From: Streptomyces seoulensis
GTDB lineage: Bacteria; Actinomycetota; Actinomycetes; Streptomycetales; Streptomycetaceae
Length of the DNA stretch: 64,000 bases
Direction: 5' to 3'
Assembly (NCBI RefSeq): GCF_004328625.1
Contig: NZ_CP032229.1
Coordinates: 1,860,001 to 1,924,000 of the forward strand
Positions within the stretch are counted from its first letter, which is position 1. Every line of letters starts with the position of its first letter. The notes under the pieces were generated by a model. It did not search any database, was not told the DNA's origin, and saw nothing but the letters and a program-made list of their open reading frames with translations. Of this stretch, positions 54,045 through 61,938 are shown in pieces. Made by a program: the position numbers and the translations under genes.

Positions 54045-54269
54045 TCAGGGCACCTCGCCTCTGCTGCGGGCGTTCGCGTACGCCGTCGCCGCGCTGATCC
54101 GCTCCGCGGGCGTCGCCGCCCGCACCCGGTCCGGCGCCACGTCCCACTCCCTGCCACCGCCCAGCGGTCTGAGCTGCACATACGGTCCCTGGTGTCCCAT
54201 GACCACCCCCACTCTGTTCGTCCCCGTGTCCAAGGCGTACGAGCCCAGCGGCGGTCGCAGCGCGTTCAT
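54045..54269 (-). CDS. Small hypothetical protein, partner of the XRE/DUF397 patch
   Basis: A 74-residue protein with a beta-rich KOW/SH3-like look (LGSYALDTGTNRVGVVMGHQGPYVQLRPLGGGREWDVAPDRVR). Similar small proteins accompany XRE/DUF397 genes in Streptomyces; no function is known. ATG 54269 overlaps the stop of the upstream gene by four bases, so the shorter start is chosen over ATG 54311. It is co-translated with the 71-residue gene. Confidence 0.65.
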   Translation of the reverse strand: MNALRPPLGSYALDTGTNRVGVVMGHQGPYVQLRPLGGGREWDVAPDRVRAATPAERISAATAYANARSRGEVP

Positions 54270-54481
54270 CGCAGCGCCGCTGCGAGCCGCACGGCCGTCT
54301 GCACCGAGCACCGCCCCAGCTCCACCAACGGAATCGGGGCCTCGCAGGCCAGCGAGATGGGATCAAGCCCGAGCGAAGGCAACTTGATCCCGACCTTCTC
54401 CAATGCGGTCCGCAACTCCTCGAGGGTTCGCTCCGCTTCCTCGACCCGGTCCGCTGAATCCTGTGTGTTCACTGTCCGCAT
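54266..54481 (-). CDS. Small hypothetical coiled-coil protein
   Basis: A 71-residue protein beginning MRTVNTQDSADRVEEAERTLEELRTALEKVG, a short coiled coil, then a conserved KLPSLGLDPISL segment and a Leu/Ala helix. ATG 54481 follows GGAAGGGAAGTG, a clear ribosome site, and is preferred over upstream starts that run into the divergent promoter. It is the first gene of a two-gene unit divergent from the XRE regulator, a combination repeated in many Streptomyces genomes. Confidence 0.65.
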   Translation of the reverse strand: MRTVNTQDSADRVEEAERTLEELRTALEKVGIKLPSLGLDPISLACEAPIPLVELGRCSVQTAVRLAAALR

Positions 54482-54594
54482 CACTTCCCTTCCGTCACGA
54501 TCTTCACGCTTCGTGTCCTCACGGTGACGCTCCACAACTAGACTCGGAAGAGGGCTGGGCCCTACAAGCGCGTGGCAGCACAAGGGGGTTGGCA

Positions 54595-55428
54595 GTGGCC
54601 AACGGTTCACGTCAGGCGGTCTGGGAGTTCTTCGGCACGGAGCTGAAGCGTCGCCGCGAGGAGGCGGGCCTGACTCAAACGGAGTTGGGCGCGAAGGTAT
54701 TCGTCTCCGGCGGCTACATCGGCCAGTTCGAGCAGGCGATCAGGAAGCCGCAACTGGATGTGGCCAAGCGGATCGACCAGGTGCTGCAAACCGACGGTAT
54801 TTTCGAGCGGCTGTGCAGAAAGCTGATCGATGATCCTAGGTATGCGGATTACTTCGCGCAGGTGGTGGAGCTGGAGCGCCTGGCCACGCTGATCTGCGAG
54901 TTCGCTCCCACGGTGGTGCCGGGCCTGCTCCAGACAAAGGAGTACGCCCGTGCGGTCACCATCGCGGCCAACCCCTTCCAGGCCGACGAGCACGTGGACG
55001 AGATCGTCACCGCCCGACTGGAGCGCTCGCTGATCCTCAGCGACGCTACAAGGCCGGAGTATTGGGTGGCGCTGCATGAGAATGTGCTGCGCAGTCCGGT
55101 GGGAGGTCCGACGGCCATGGCTGCTCAACTGGACCACATTGCCAGCCTGATGCGAGCCCGCACGGCCATAGTGACGGTGCTTCCGTATAAGGCCGGAGCG
55201 CACGCGGCCATGGGCGGGATGCTCCAGCTCATGGAGTTCGAGGACGCACCGCCAATCGCCTATACAGAGACCTCGTTCTCCGGGACGCTGGTGGACGTTC
55301 CGGTCGTGGTGAAGCGGGCCCAGCGCGCATACGATCTACTCAGGGTCGCCACGCTGTCGCCGGAGGCGTCCCTGACTCTGATCGAATCGGCGGCGGAGGA
55401 CTTCAGACGATGCGCGAGTACGACCTGA
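54595..55428 (+). CDS. XRE-family regulator with DUF5753 domain
   Basis: A 277-residue regulator. The HTH (about 10-70) reads ELKRRREEAGLTQTELGAKVFVSGGYIGQFEQAIRKPQLDVAKRID. The DUF5753 domain (about 85-260) includes LICEFAPTVVPGLLQTKEYAR and VLPYKAGAHAAMGGMLQLMEF. Such proteins pair with DUF397 proteins (BldB/AbaA-orfA-like developmental regulation). GTG 54595 has AAGGGGG upstream; the frame is open earlier but lacks conservation. The 3' end overlaps the first DUF397 gene by 19 bp. Confidence 0.88.
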   Translation: MANGSRQAVWEFFGTELKRRREEAGLTQTELGAKVFVSGGYIGQFEQAIRKPQLDVAKRIDQVLQTDGIFERLCRKLIDDPRYADYFAQVVELERLATLICEFAPTVVPGLLQTKEYARAVTIAANPFQADEHVDEIVTARLERSLILSDATRPEYWVALHENVLRSPVGGPTAMAAQLDHIASLMRARTAIVTVLPYKAGAHAAMGGMLQLMEFEDAPPIAYTETSFSGTLVDVPVVVKRAQRAYDLLRVATLSPEASLTLIESAAEDFRRCASTT

Positions 55429-55631
55429 CCAACGCCCGCTGGCACAAGAGCAGCTACAGCAACGGCGAGGGTGGTAGCTGCGTAGAGGTCGTCGCCGATT
55501 TCCCCGGCGTAGTCCCCGTGCGGGACAGCAAGGTCGCGAACGGCGCCGTACTCATCATCGGCGCTTCCGCGTGGGCTCACTTCATCGACTCGGCTGTAGC
55601 GGAGAACTCCCGATGCGCGAGCACGATCTGA
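55410..55631 (+). CDS. DUF397 protein, copy 1
   Basis: A 73-residue DUF397 protein: DLTNARWHKSSYSNGEGGSCVEV, then VPVRDSKVANGAVLIIGASAWAHFIDS. These proteins are antagonists or partners of the neighbouring XRE-type regulators. ATG 55410 lies inside the end of the XRE gene, in another frame. The C-terminus (AENSRCASTI) comes from the sequence that also starts copy 2, so this ending is probably a by-product of tandem duplication. Confidence 0.85.
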   Translation: MREYDLTNARWHKSSYSNGEGGSCVEVVADFPGVVPVRDSKVANGAVLIIGASAWAHFIDSAVAENSRCASTI

Positions 55632-55795
55632 GCAACGTCCACTGGCGCAAGAGCAGTTACAGCAACGGCGAGGGCGGCGACTGCGTCGAGGTCGACGAAG
55701 GCATCCGCGTACGGGACAGCAAGGTCGAGGACAGTCCCGTACTCGTCCTGAACCCCTCCGCCTGGGCCGACTTCCTTGACGCCCTCCGGCGCTGA
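55613..55795 (+). CDS. DUF397 protein, copy 2
   Basis: A 60-residue DUF397 protein: DLSNVHWRKSSYSNGEGGDCVEVDEGIRVRDSK followed by VLVLNPSAWADFLDALRR, the standard ending of the family. It overlaps copy 1 by 19 bp, exactly as copy 1 overlaps the XRE gene, and the first 30 residues of the two copies are close to identical. It is likely the older or less altered copy. Its 3' end overlaps the acetyltransferase frame. Confidence 0.85.
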   Translation: MREHDLSNVHWRKSSYSNGEGGDCVEVDEGIRVRDSKVEDSPVLVLNPSAWADFLDALRR

Positions 55796-56336
55796 CATCC
55801 GCACCGCACGGCTCGACCTGCTCCCCCTGCGGGTCGAGCATGCCGACGAGATGGCCGGGGTGCTGGCCGACCCCGCCCTGCACCACTTCATCGGCGGGAC
55901 CCCGTACACCCCGGACGCGCTCACGGCCCGGTACCGCCGACTCGTCGCCGGCTCGCCCGACCCCGAGGAGACCTGGCTCAACTGGGTGCTCCGGCTGCGC
56001 GAGGACTCCCGCCTGACCGGCACCGTCCAGGCGACCCTCGGCGCAGCGCACGGCACCGCCGAGATCGCGTGGGTGGTGGGCACCCCCTGGCAGGGGCGGG
56101 GCCTCGCCAAGGAGGCGGCCGTGGCGCTGGTCGCGTGGCTCACCGCGTACCCCGTGCGCAGCATCACCGCGCACATCCACCCCGACCACCACGCCTCGGC
56201 GGCCGTCGCGAGGGCGGCGGGCCTCGCACCCACCCCGGAACGCCAGGGCGGCGAGATCCGCTGGGTGTGTGCGTGCCGCGCCGGGGGAACCGGGGGGCTC
56301 AGGGAGGGTACTGGTCATACGGGTCCTGGCAGGTGA
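55776..56336 (+). CDS. GNAT-family N-acetyltransferase
   Basis: A 186-residue acyltransferase of the Acetyltransf_3 type (RimJ/RimL-like): RTARLDLLPLRVEHADEMAGVL, then GTAEIAWVVGTPWQGRGLAKEAAVALVAWL, where QGRGLA is the acetyl-CoA pyrophosphate loop, and HHASAAVARAAGLAPT. The target is unknown. The only start that keeps the family N-terminus is TTG 55776, inside the 3' end of DUF397 copy 2, implying coupled translation. The C-terminal 15 residues are Gly-rich and overlap a further small frame. Confidence 0.8.
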   Translation: MTPSGADIRTARLDLLPLRVEHADEMAGVLADPALHHFIGGTPYTPDALTARYRRLVAGSPDPEETWLNWVLRLREDSRLTGTVQATLGAAHGTAEIAWVVGTPWQGRGLAKEAAVALVAWLTAYPVRSITAHIHPDHHASAAVARAAGLAPTPERQGGEIRWVCACRAGGTGGLREGTGHTGPGR

Positions 56337-56442
56337 CGAAGGGCGCTTCATCGTCTCCTCGGCCGGCTTCTGCGCCCTGTTCGCCGTGCTGCTCGCCGGT
56401 AACCGGGCGGCCCGGCGCAAGCGGTCGACACCCACGCGCTAG
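56311..56442 (+). CDS. Possible 43-residue membrane peptide with non-standard start
   Basis: After GGGAGGG (56302-56308) a frame encodes VIRVLAGDEGRF, a hydrophobic helix (IVSSAGFCALFAVLLAG) and the basic tail NRAARRKRSTPTR, ending at TAG 56440-56442. No ATG or GTG stands at the expected place; the codons there are CTG, GTC and ATA. Either CTG 56311 is used or the original start (perhaps GTG now GTC) has mutated. It overlaps the acetyltransferase 3' end and abuts the convergent questin oxidase-like gene. Confidence 0.3.
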   Translation: MVIRVLAGDEGRFIVSSAGFCALFAVLLAGNRAARRKRSTPTR

Positions 56443-57446
56443 ACCAGCGGCTCGCTCAGTTCGAGCGCCCGCAGCGCCGCCGCGCAGGCACGCTCGTCGC
56501 CCACGTCCAGTGCCGTGTCCGTCAGTTTGATCACGTGCTCGTCGCCGTGGGCGAGGGCTCGCTCGGAGAGTTCCTCGGGGGCGAGGGGGCCCGGCGGGGC
56601 GTAGGCGGCCGGCTCGTCGGGGGCGTACATCGCCGTGACCGCCGCTGAGGCCGTCCACGCGGCGCGCATGCTGGGGACCCACAGGTCTCTCGGGAGCGCG
56701 GGCAGGGTGCGGAGTACCGCGTTGGGGGCCGTCGCCGCGTGCACCAGCATCGTGGGCTCGCCGTGGGCGTGCGTGGCGTACCGGTGGGTGGCGGCCCGTA
56801 CGAGGTCGGTGAGGCTGCGGTGGGCCTCCTCCGGCTCGGTGACGTCCGCCGCCCAGACGGGCAGGCCCGTGAGGCGGTCCAGCCGCGCGGGGAAGCCGCC
56901 GTCCCGTACCGCGATGGGCCGTACCGCCTCCAGCGCGGCGGCGGCGCTGTCCGCACCGGGCAGCGGGGTGAGCCCGGCTACGGGCCGGTGCCGAGCGGCC
57001 CAGTAACCCAGCCCGTGCGCAAGCTCGTTCACCCGTGGTCCGGTCTCCCCCGCCAGCAGTGTCCGCACCGCGTGGCCGACCCGGATCACCGGATGCGTGG
57101 ACCCCCCGTACATGCCGGGCAGCAGCCTTGGCCACCACACGGCAAGTACCTCACGCCACCCCCGCTCCCCCACCTCCCCCTGGAAGTACCCGACCCAGTC
57201 GGCGACCCTGCGCGCATCCCCCAGCGCGGAAGCCCAGTTGGCGTCGGTCACCCGCTCAACCCCGGCCGGGAACTCCTCCAGCTTCCCCGCGTACCGGCCC
57301 ACCCACCGGTGCACGCCCCCCGCCTGCCCTCGCGCGACCAACGCCTCCACGGCCATGGGCGCGTGGTTGGTCAGCCGGCCCCTCCGCTCCGGCCCCGCCC
57401 CGTGCAGCCGCTCCAACGCCTCGTCCAGTACTCCGGTGTCATCCAT
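56439..57446 (-). CDS. Questin oxidase-like protein (DUF4243)
   Basis: A 335-residue protein. Family features include LTNHAPMAVEALVARGQAGGVHRWVGRYAGKLEE near the N-terminus, THPVIRVGHAVRTLL and HGLGYWAARHRP in the middle and HAHGEPTMLVHAATAPNAVLRTLPALP. The His-rich segments resemble the fungal Baeyer-Villiger oxidase of questin metabolism (AflY/GedK-like). In bacteria the substrate is unknown and no polyketide genes are nearby. It stands alone on the minus strand and overlaps the tail of a small plus-strand frame. Confidence 0.82.
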   Translation of the reverse strand: MDDTGVLDEALERLHGAGPERRGRLTNHAPMAVEALVARGQAGGVHRWVGRYAGKLEEFPAGVERVTDANWASALGDARRVADWVGYFQGEVGERGWREVLAVWWPRLLPGMYGGSTHPVIRVGHAVRTLLAGETGPRVNELAHGLGYWAARHRPVAGLTPLPGADSAAAALEAVRPIAVRDGGFPARLDRLTGLPVWAADVTEPEEAHRSLTDLVRAATHRYATHAHGEPTMLVHAATAPNAVLRTLPALPRDLWVPSMRAAWTASAAVTAMYAPDEPAAYAPPGPLAPEELSERALAHGDEHVIKLTDTALDVGDERACAAALRALELSEPLV

Positions 57447-57511
57447 GCCGGGACGGTAGAGCGGGATGCGGGGGCGGCGTAACGGCCGGAAGTCCTAGGC
57501 CGGGTCCTAGG

Positions 57512-58063
57512 TCAGACCTGCCCGAAGAACATGCTGCCGGGCGCGTCGGGGTCGTTGGACAGGAAGTGCTCGCGGACGGCACGGATGAACTCCTGGCGGG
57601 AGATCGAGCCGTCCCCGTCGGTGTCCAGCCTGGTGAACGACTCCATCGCGTCCGGCGCCCCGCTGCGCCACACGTCCCGCAGGAAGCGCTCGAACTCGGC
57701 CCTGCTGATCTCGTTGTCCTGGTCCACGTCGATGACGTCGAAGATGGCGTGGCCGCCGCCCTCCATCACGTTGAGGCGGCTGGTGTCGATGACGGCGAGG
57801 CGGTTGGCGGTGACGAACTGCTCCCTTGTGAGCCGGTCGCCGTCGACCCCCGCGTGCCGCAGCAGCTCCAGCCAGGAGATCTGGCAGAACGCCTGGATCG
57901 CCCTGGCCCGCCGGTCGTTCCTGTCGAGCCGGTACGCCTGGATGTACCGGTCGCCGAGCTTCTCGTAGTCGCTCCAGGCCAGATACCCGTCACTGTCGGC
58001 GTCGAGAGCGTCGAACGCGCGCTCAAGCTTGACCGAGATGACGTCCTGCGCGGTGGTGGTCAT
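57512..58063 (-). CDS. EF-hand calcium-binding protein, calerythrin-like
   Basis: A 183-residue protein with EF-hand loops DADSDGYLAWSD, DVDQDNEISRAEFE and DTDGDGSISRQEFI, and a degenerate fourth hand around GVDGDRLTREQF. This is the layout of calerythrin and related actinobacterial sarcoplasmic-type calcium proteins. It probably buffers or senses cytoplasmic Ca2+. ATG 58063 has a GGAGGACTTGGAAG stretch upstream; the longer frame is rejected. It lies downstream of the NLR-like gene on the same strand, about 95 bp apart. Confidence 0.92.
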   Translation of the reverse strand: MTTTAQDVISVKLERAFDALDADSDGYLAWSDYEKLGDRYIQAYRLDRNDRRARAIQAFCQISWLELLRHAGVDGDRLTREQFVTANRLAVIDTSRLNVMEGGGHAIFDVIDVDQDNEISRAEFERFLRDVWRSGAPDAMESFTRLDTDGDGSISRQEFIRAVREHFLSNDPDAPGSMFFGQV

Positions 58064-58157
58064 GCTTCCAAGTCCTCCGTGATCTCGCCCTGATGGCACC
58101 TTCAGGATGGGGCGAAAAGTCACGAAGGCATAGCAAAATCCGCATATGCCACCCGAT

Positions 58158-60491
58158 TCAGTGATCGTCGGGGAGTTCACGTTCATAGCGCGCCAAGGTG
58201 CTGCGGGCGCCCACGGTGTCGGAGTGTCCGCTGCCCAGCACGCGGTCGAGATCGGCCACGGCCCGCCGCAGGAGCGTGAGGGCTTCTTCCCTTCGCCCGG
58301 CCTCCCAGTGGGCGACGGCGAGGTTGCCGCGGCCCGTCAACGTCTCGGGGTGGTCGGCACCCATCAGCCGTTCCCGGTCGGCCACCAGTGCCTCAAGCAG
58401 ACCGGCGGCCTTCTCCACGTGCCCGGCGCGCCAGTGGTAATAGGCGAGGTGGCCACGGACGTTCAGGGTCTCGGGGTGCTCTGCGCCGAGCACTCGCTCG
58501 CAGTCGGCCAGCAACCGTGTCAGCAGCCCGCCCGCCTCCGCCACCATGCCGGACTGCCAGTAGCAGTTGATGAGGTTGAGGCGTGCGCCCAGGGTGTCGG
58601 GATGCTCGGCTCCCAACAGCCGCTCGCTGTCGGCGATCACCCGCCTCTGCAGACCGACGGCCTCCACAACCCGCCCCGCCTCCCGGTACGCACTGGCCAG
58701 GTTGTTCCGAGCGGTCAGGGTGTGGGGGTGCTCGGGCCCGAACTGCCGCTCACAGTCGGCGACCAGGCGCTCGAGCAGGTCGGCGACCTCTTCGGCGCGG
58801 CCGGTCCTGCCGTAGGAGATCGCGAGGTTGTTCCGGACTCCGAGGGTGAGAGGGTGCTGGTCCCCCAGCAGCCGCCGGCAGTCGGCGAGCACCCGCTCCT
58901 GAAGGCCGGCCGCCTCCGGGACCCGCCAGGCGTCCGCGTAGGCAGTGGCCAGGGCGCTGCGCACCGTCAGGGTCTGAATGTGCTCGTGCCCCAGCCGCCG
59001 TTCGCACTCGGCAGCCGTCCGCTGCCAGTGGGCGAGGGCGGGCGCCACGAGCCCCGCCCTGCTCAGGCTCTCCCCGGCACGGCCGAGAACGGCATGAGGC
59101 GCGGAGTCCCAGAGACAGTCGGCCGCGTGGTCCGCGAGGGCGTCCGTGTTGGCGCGCAGGGTGGCGGCGAGATCGGGGCGGAGCTGGTCGGGGTCGGGCC
59201 AGATGTCCGTGAGCGCGTCCGCCGCCGCCTTGGCCAGCTCGGGCAGCCGCGCCTCCGGAATCCCCTCCCGTACCGCCCGAGCCGTCAGCGCGTGGACACG
59301 GACCGCACGGGGTTCCGCCCGGGTGTCGCAGGTGAGCAGGGCGTACCGGTGCAGGAGTCGCAAGGTCTTGTGGGCCTGGGCGGGAGTCGCCTCCCGGGGG
59401 CTCAGGCAGTTCAGAAGGGGCGGGGCGGACCAGAGCGCGTGGGGGTGGCCGGACGGGTCCAGGAGGGACACCAGGCGCAGTGCCGTCGTGGCGAAGCCCG
59501 TCGTGTCCGTCGCCTGGGCGGCCTCCAGGGACAGCAGCAGGGTGGTGGTGATCTGGCGGCCGTAGCCCTCGGTGTCGGCCGCCTCGGGGAGGGCCTCCTT
59601 CAGGGAGGTGCGGTGGTCCGTGAAGAGGGCCAGGTACGCCGTGCAGGTCAGTTCCTCGTTGCCCATGTAGGCGGTGGCGTGGCTCAGGGCCAGGGGTAAG
59701 TGGCCCAGCGCGGAGGCGAGTTCGGCGACCTGCTCGTCCAGCAAGTGCTCCATGCCCTCGCCCCTGAGGCGGGCCTCGACGAACGTACGCGCCTCCCCCG
59801 GGGTGTATACGTCGATGTCGATCCGCGTCCGCCCACCCCCCGTCATCCGCGCGTCCTTCAGCCGGGTCGTGGCCAGCACCCAGTCCGACCCCGTACGGCT
59901 CGCGGGCCACCAGGACGTGAGGACGGCCGGGTCGGTCACGTCGTCCAGCACCACCAGCCAGCGCCGGGAGGTGGTCGCCAGCCACTCCAGGAACAGGCGG
60001 GCGTCCGCCTCGGGCTCACCGCCCGCGACGCCCACCCGGGCGGCGGCCTGCGCGTACTGGGTGATGACCTGCTGGGCCTCCGTCGCGGCCGTCCACACCA
60101 CGAGGTCGTACCCCTCGGCCACCGCGTCCGAGGCGCAGGCGGCGGCGAGTTGGGTCTTGCCGACGCCGCCGCCTCCGGAGAGGACCTGGGTCAGGACGAC
60201 CGTCCCGCCCTTCGCCCGCGCCCCCTCCACCCGCTCACGCAGCTCGCGCCGGGGCTGGAACGCGGACGCCAGGACCGGGACCGGACCGATCTCCACCGGC
60301 CACGCCACGGCCGTCGGCACGGCCGGGGCCTCGTGGAAGTGGACGTTGGCGACCCGGCTGTTCTCCCCGAGCGCGCTCCCCTCGATGCCGCCCCCGGCAC
60401 CGACGCCCCCGCGCCCCACGCTCACGTGCCCGGACCCGGCACGTGGCGCGTCCTCCTCACGGCGCCCCCACCGCCGTCCAGGGGGCTTCAT
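58158..60491 (-). CDS. NB-ARC/TPR (NLR-like) STAND ATPase with N-terminal Gly-rich motif
   Basis: A 777-residue protein. Residues 23-47 form a Gly-rich motif (GRGGVGAGGGIEGSALG core) shared with the divergent membrane protein. The NB-ARC ATPase (about 75-380) has Walker A SGGGGVGKTQ (Lys112) and Walker B WLVVLDDV, then the winged-helix region with LGHLPLALSHA. From about residue 480 to the end run about seven 42-residue kinesin-light-chain-type TPRs (GxEHPxTLxxRxNLAxxY). This is the sensor architecture of bacterial NLR-like signalling ATPases: TPRs sense, NB-ARC oligomerises, and the N-terminus signals. ATG 60491 has no good ribosome site; ATG 60560, 23 codons earlier, is possible and also keeps the motif. 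Confidence 0.85.
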   Translation of the reverse strand: MKPPGRRWGRREEDAPRAGSGHVSVGRGGVGAGGGIEGSALGENSRVANVHFHEAPAVPTAVAWPVEIGPVPVLASAFQPRRELRERVEGARAKGGTVVLTQVLSGGGGVGKTQLAAACASDAVAEGYDLVVWTAATEAQQVITQYAQAAARVGVAGGEPEADARLFLEWLATTSRRWLVVLDDVTDPAVLTSWWPASRTGSDWVLATTRLKDARMTGGGRTRIDIDVYTPGEARTFVEARLRGEGMEHLLDEQVAELASALGHLPLALSHATAYMGNEELTCTAYLALFTDHRTSLKEALPEAADTEGYGRQITTTLLLSLEAAQATDTTGFATTALRLVSLLDPSGHPHALWSAPPLLNCLSPREATPAQAHKTLRLLHRYALLTCDTRAEPRAVRVHALTARAVREGIPEARLPELAKAAADALTDIWPDPDQLRPDLAATLRANTDALADHAADCLWDSAPHAVLGRAGESLSRAGLVAPALAHWQRTAAECERRLGHEHIQTLTVRSALATAYADAWRVPEAAGLQERVLADCRRLLGDQHPLTLGVRNNLAISYGRTGRAEEVADLLERLVADCERQFGPEHPHTLTARNNLASAYREAGRVVEAVGLQRRVIADSERLLGAEHPDTLGARLNLINCYWQSGMVAEAGGLLTRLLADCERVLGAEHPETLNVRGHLAYYHWRAGHVEKAAGLLEALVADRERLMGADHPETLTGRGNLAVAHWEAGRREEALTLLRRAVADLDRVLGSGHSDTVGARSTLARYERELPDDH

Positions 60492-60648
60492 CGCGGACCG
60501 CCGGTGTGCCCCGTCCCGCCCACGCCGCTCCCCCGTCCACCTCGAAGTGCCCTGCCCCATAACCGACTTGGCGCAGGTGCGGTAAAACGTAGCGCCACCC
60601 GCCGGGTTGCGTGAACATGTTCCTGTCGACCGAGGGCGGGGGCATGTG

Positions 60649-61041
60649 ATGGCGCGGACATGGACATGGGTGACCGCCGTGGTGGCGGGCGCGGCCACCC
60701 TCGGGCTGGTCCTGGTCGCCGTGCTGGCCGACCTGGACACCGCCGGTCAGGCCGCGAGCGTGGTGGGCGCGGTGGTGGCGCTGGCCGCGCTGGTGGTCTC
60801 GGTGCTCGCACTGGGCGGCACGCCCACCCCGGGCCGCCGGGTACGCGCCGGCCGGGGCGCCGTCGCCGCCGGAGGCAACATCACCGGCTCCGCCCTCGGC
60901 CCCCACTCCAAGGTCACCGGCCCCCACACCCCACCCACCCCCACCCGCCGCACCCGGTCCGACGTCCACGCCTCCCGCGACGCCATCGCCACCGGAGGCG
61001 ACATCACCGACAGCGCCCTGGGCGAGGGCAGCGAACGGTAG
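60649..61041 (+). CDS. Two-helix membrane protein with two NLR-shared motifs (putative effector)
   Basis: A 130-residue protein. Two hydrophobic helices (about 5-28 and 33-56) form a membrane hairpin. The cytoplasmic tail carries two copies of a 25-residue motif: residues 65-89 (GRGAVAAGGNITGSALG core) and 106-130 (SRDAIATGGDITDSALG core), separated by a Pro/Thr linker. The same motif occurs once at the N-terminus of the NLR-like ATPase encoded divergently 157 bp away (16 of 25 positions identical to copy 1). I infer an effector, perhaps membrane-perturbing, recruited by motif-motif contact. ATG 60649 follows GAGGGCGGGGG; GTG 60646 is an alternative. No known domain is recognised. Confidence 0.75.
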   Translation: MARTWTWVTAVVAGAATLGLVLVAVLADLDTAGQAASVVGAVVALAALVVSVLALGGTPTPGRRVRAGRGAVAAGGNITGSALGPHSKVTGPHTPPTPTRRTRSDVHASRDAIATGGDITDSALGEGSER

Positions 61042-61047
61042 GGCCGG

Positions 61048-61836
61048 TCAGCCCGCCACCGGGCTCTTGACCAGCTCGCCCGGCACCGTGTCGGCCGGGT
61101 CCGGGACGGTCACGCGCACCGGCTTGCCGAGGTCGGTGAGGTTCATCGTCGCGGTCGCCTCGACACCGCCCAGGTTCACGGCCAGGCGGGTCTTTACGAG
61201 GCGGCCCCGGGCGTCGACCCAGGCGTCCGCGAAGACGGGCAGGTCGGCGCCCAACCGCTGGCGGGCGTCGCCGAGCTGCTTCCGCACGTCCGCCGCCATG
61301 CGCAGGGTGAGGGTGCGGTGGTCGAGGGTGCCCCGGTAGTGCCTGGCGCGCACGCCGTGGACGGTCTCGCTGCCCTCGTCGGAGACCTGGCGCATCGCGG
61401 CGACCTGACGCATGACGTGCTGCGGGTCGTTGAGCGGGGCGCGCAGCAGGTAGTGGGCCTCGGCCTTCTCGCGGGACACGCTCGCCCAGGTGCTCGCGGC
61501 GATCCCCGCGCTGCCCCTGGCGAAGACCTTGCCGTCGGTGAACACCTCGTCGGTGCTCGCCGCGCCCCAGGGCGGGTCGACCGTGAGGTGTCCCCGGTCG
61601 GCGCCGAAGTCGAAGCCGCCCGCGATGCCGAAGCGGTACTCGTCTCCGGCGGCCCCGAGCTCTATCGTCTCGTCGATCCGCGCCGTCCCCGCACGGGTCC
61701 CGGCCACGGCCGCGCGGACGACGGAGCCGGGATCGGGAGCGGGCGAGGCACTCGCGGACTTGTCCTCGGCGTCGGCGGTGGCACAGCCCGCGCACAGCAG
61801 CGCGACGGCGGCGGCCAGCACGAAGGGACGGCGCAT
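61048..61836 (-). CDS. LolA/LppX-like secreted lipoprotein
   Basis: A 262-residue protein with a lipoprotein signal (VLAAAVALLCAGC, lipidated Cys near residue 18) and a Ser/Ala/Pro linker. The beta-rich domain has repeated strands (GTARIDETIELG, YRFGIAGGFDFG, VFTDGKVFARG, HYRGTLDHRTLTLRM, DAWVDARGRLVKTRL). This matches the LppX/LprG/LolA half-barrel proteins that carry lipids or act as envelope chaperones in actinobacteria. The ligand is unknown. It converges on the membrane-effector gene, with stop codons 6 bp apart. Confidence 0.78.
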   Translation of the reverse strand: MRRPFVLAAAVALLCAGCATADAEDKSASASPAPDPGSVVRAAVAGTRAGTARIDETIELGAAGDEYRFGIAGGFDFGADRGHLTVDPPWGAASTDEVFTDGKVFARGSAGIAASTWASVSREKAEAHYLLRAPLNDPQHVMRQVAAMRQVSDEGSETVHGVRARHYRGTLDHRTLTLRMAADVRKQLGDARQRLGADLPVFADAWVDARGRLVKTRLAVNLGGVEATATMNLTDLGKPVRVTVPDPADTVPGELVKSPVAG

Positions 61837-61938
61837 ACGGTTCTCCAGGTGTTCCGGTGGAACCGCGTCGCACCACGCGTCTGCTCACCCTGAACCGGAA
61901 ACCCCGCCCATGCCGGCAGGCGGCCCCCGCCGGTGATC

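Noticed and set aside
56439..57446. Part of a polyketide biosynthetic cluster because of the questin oxidase-like gene
   Set aside because: Neighbours are regulators, an acetyltransferase and an EF-hand protein; no synthase or tailoring genes are present.
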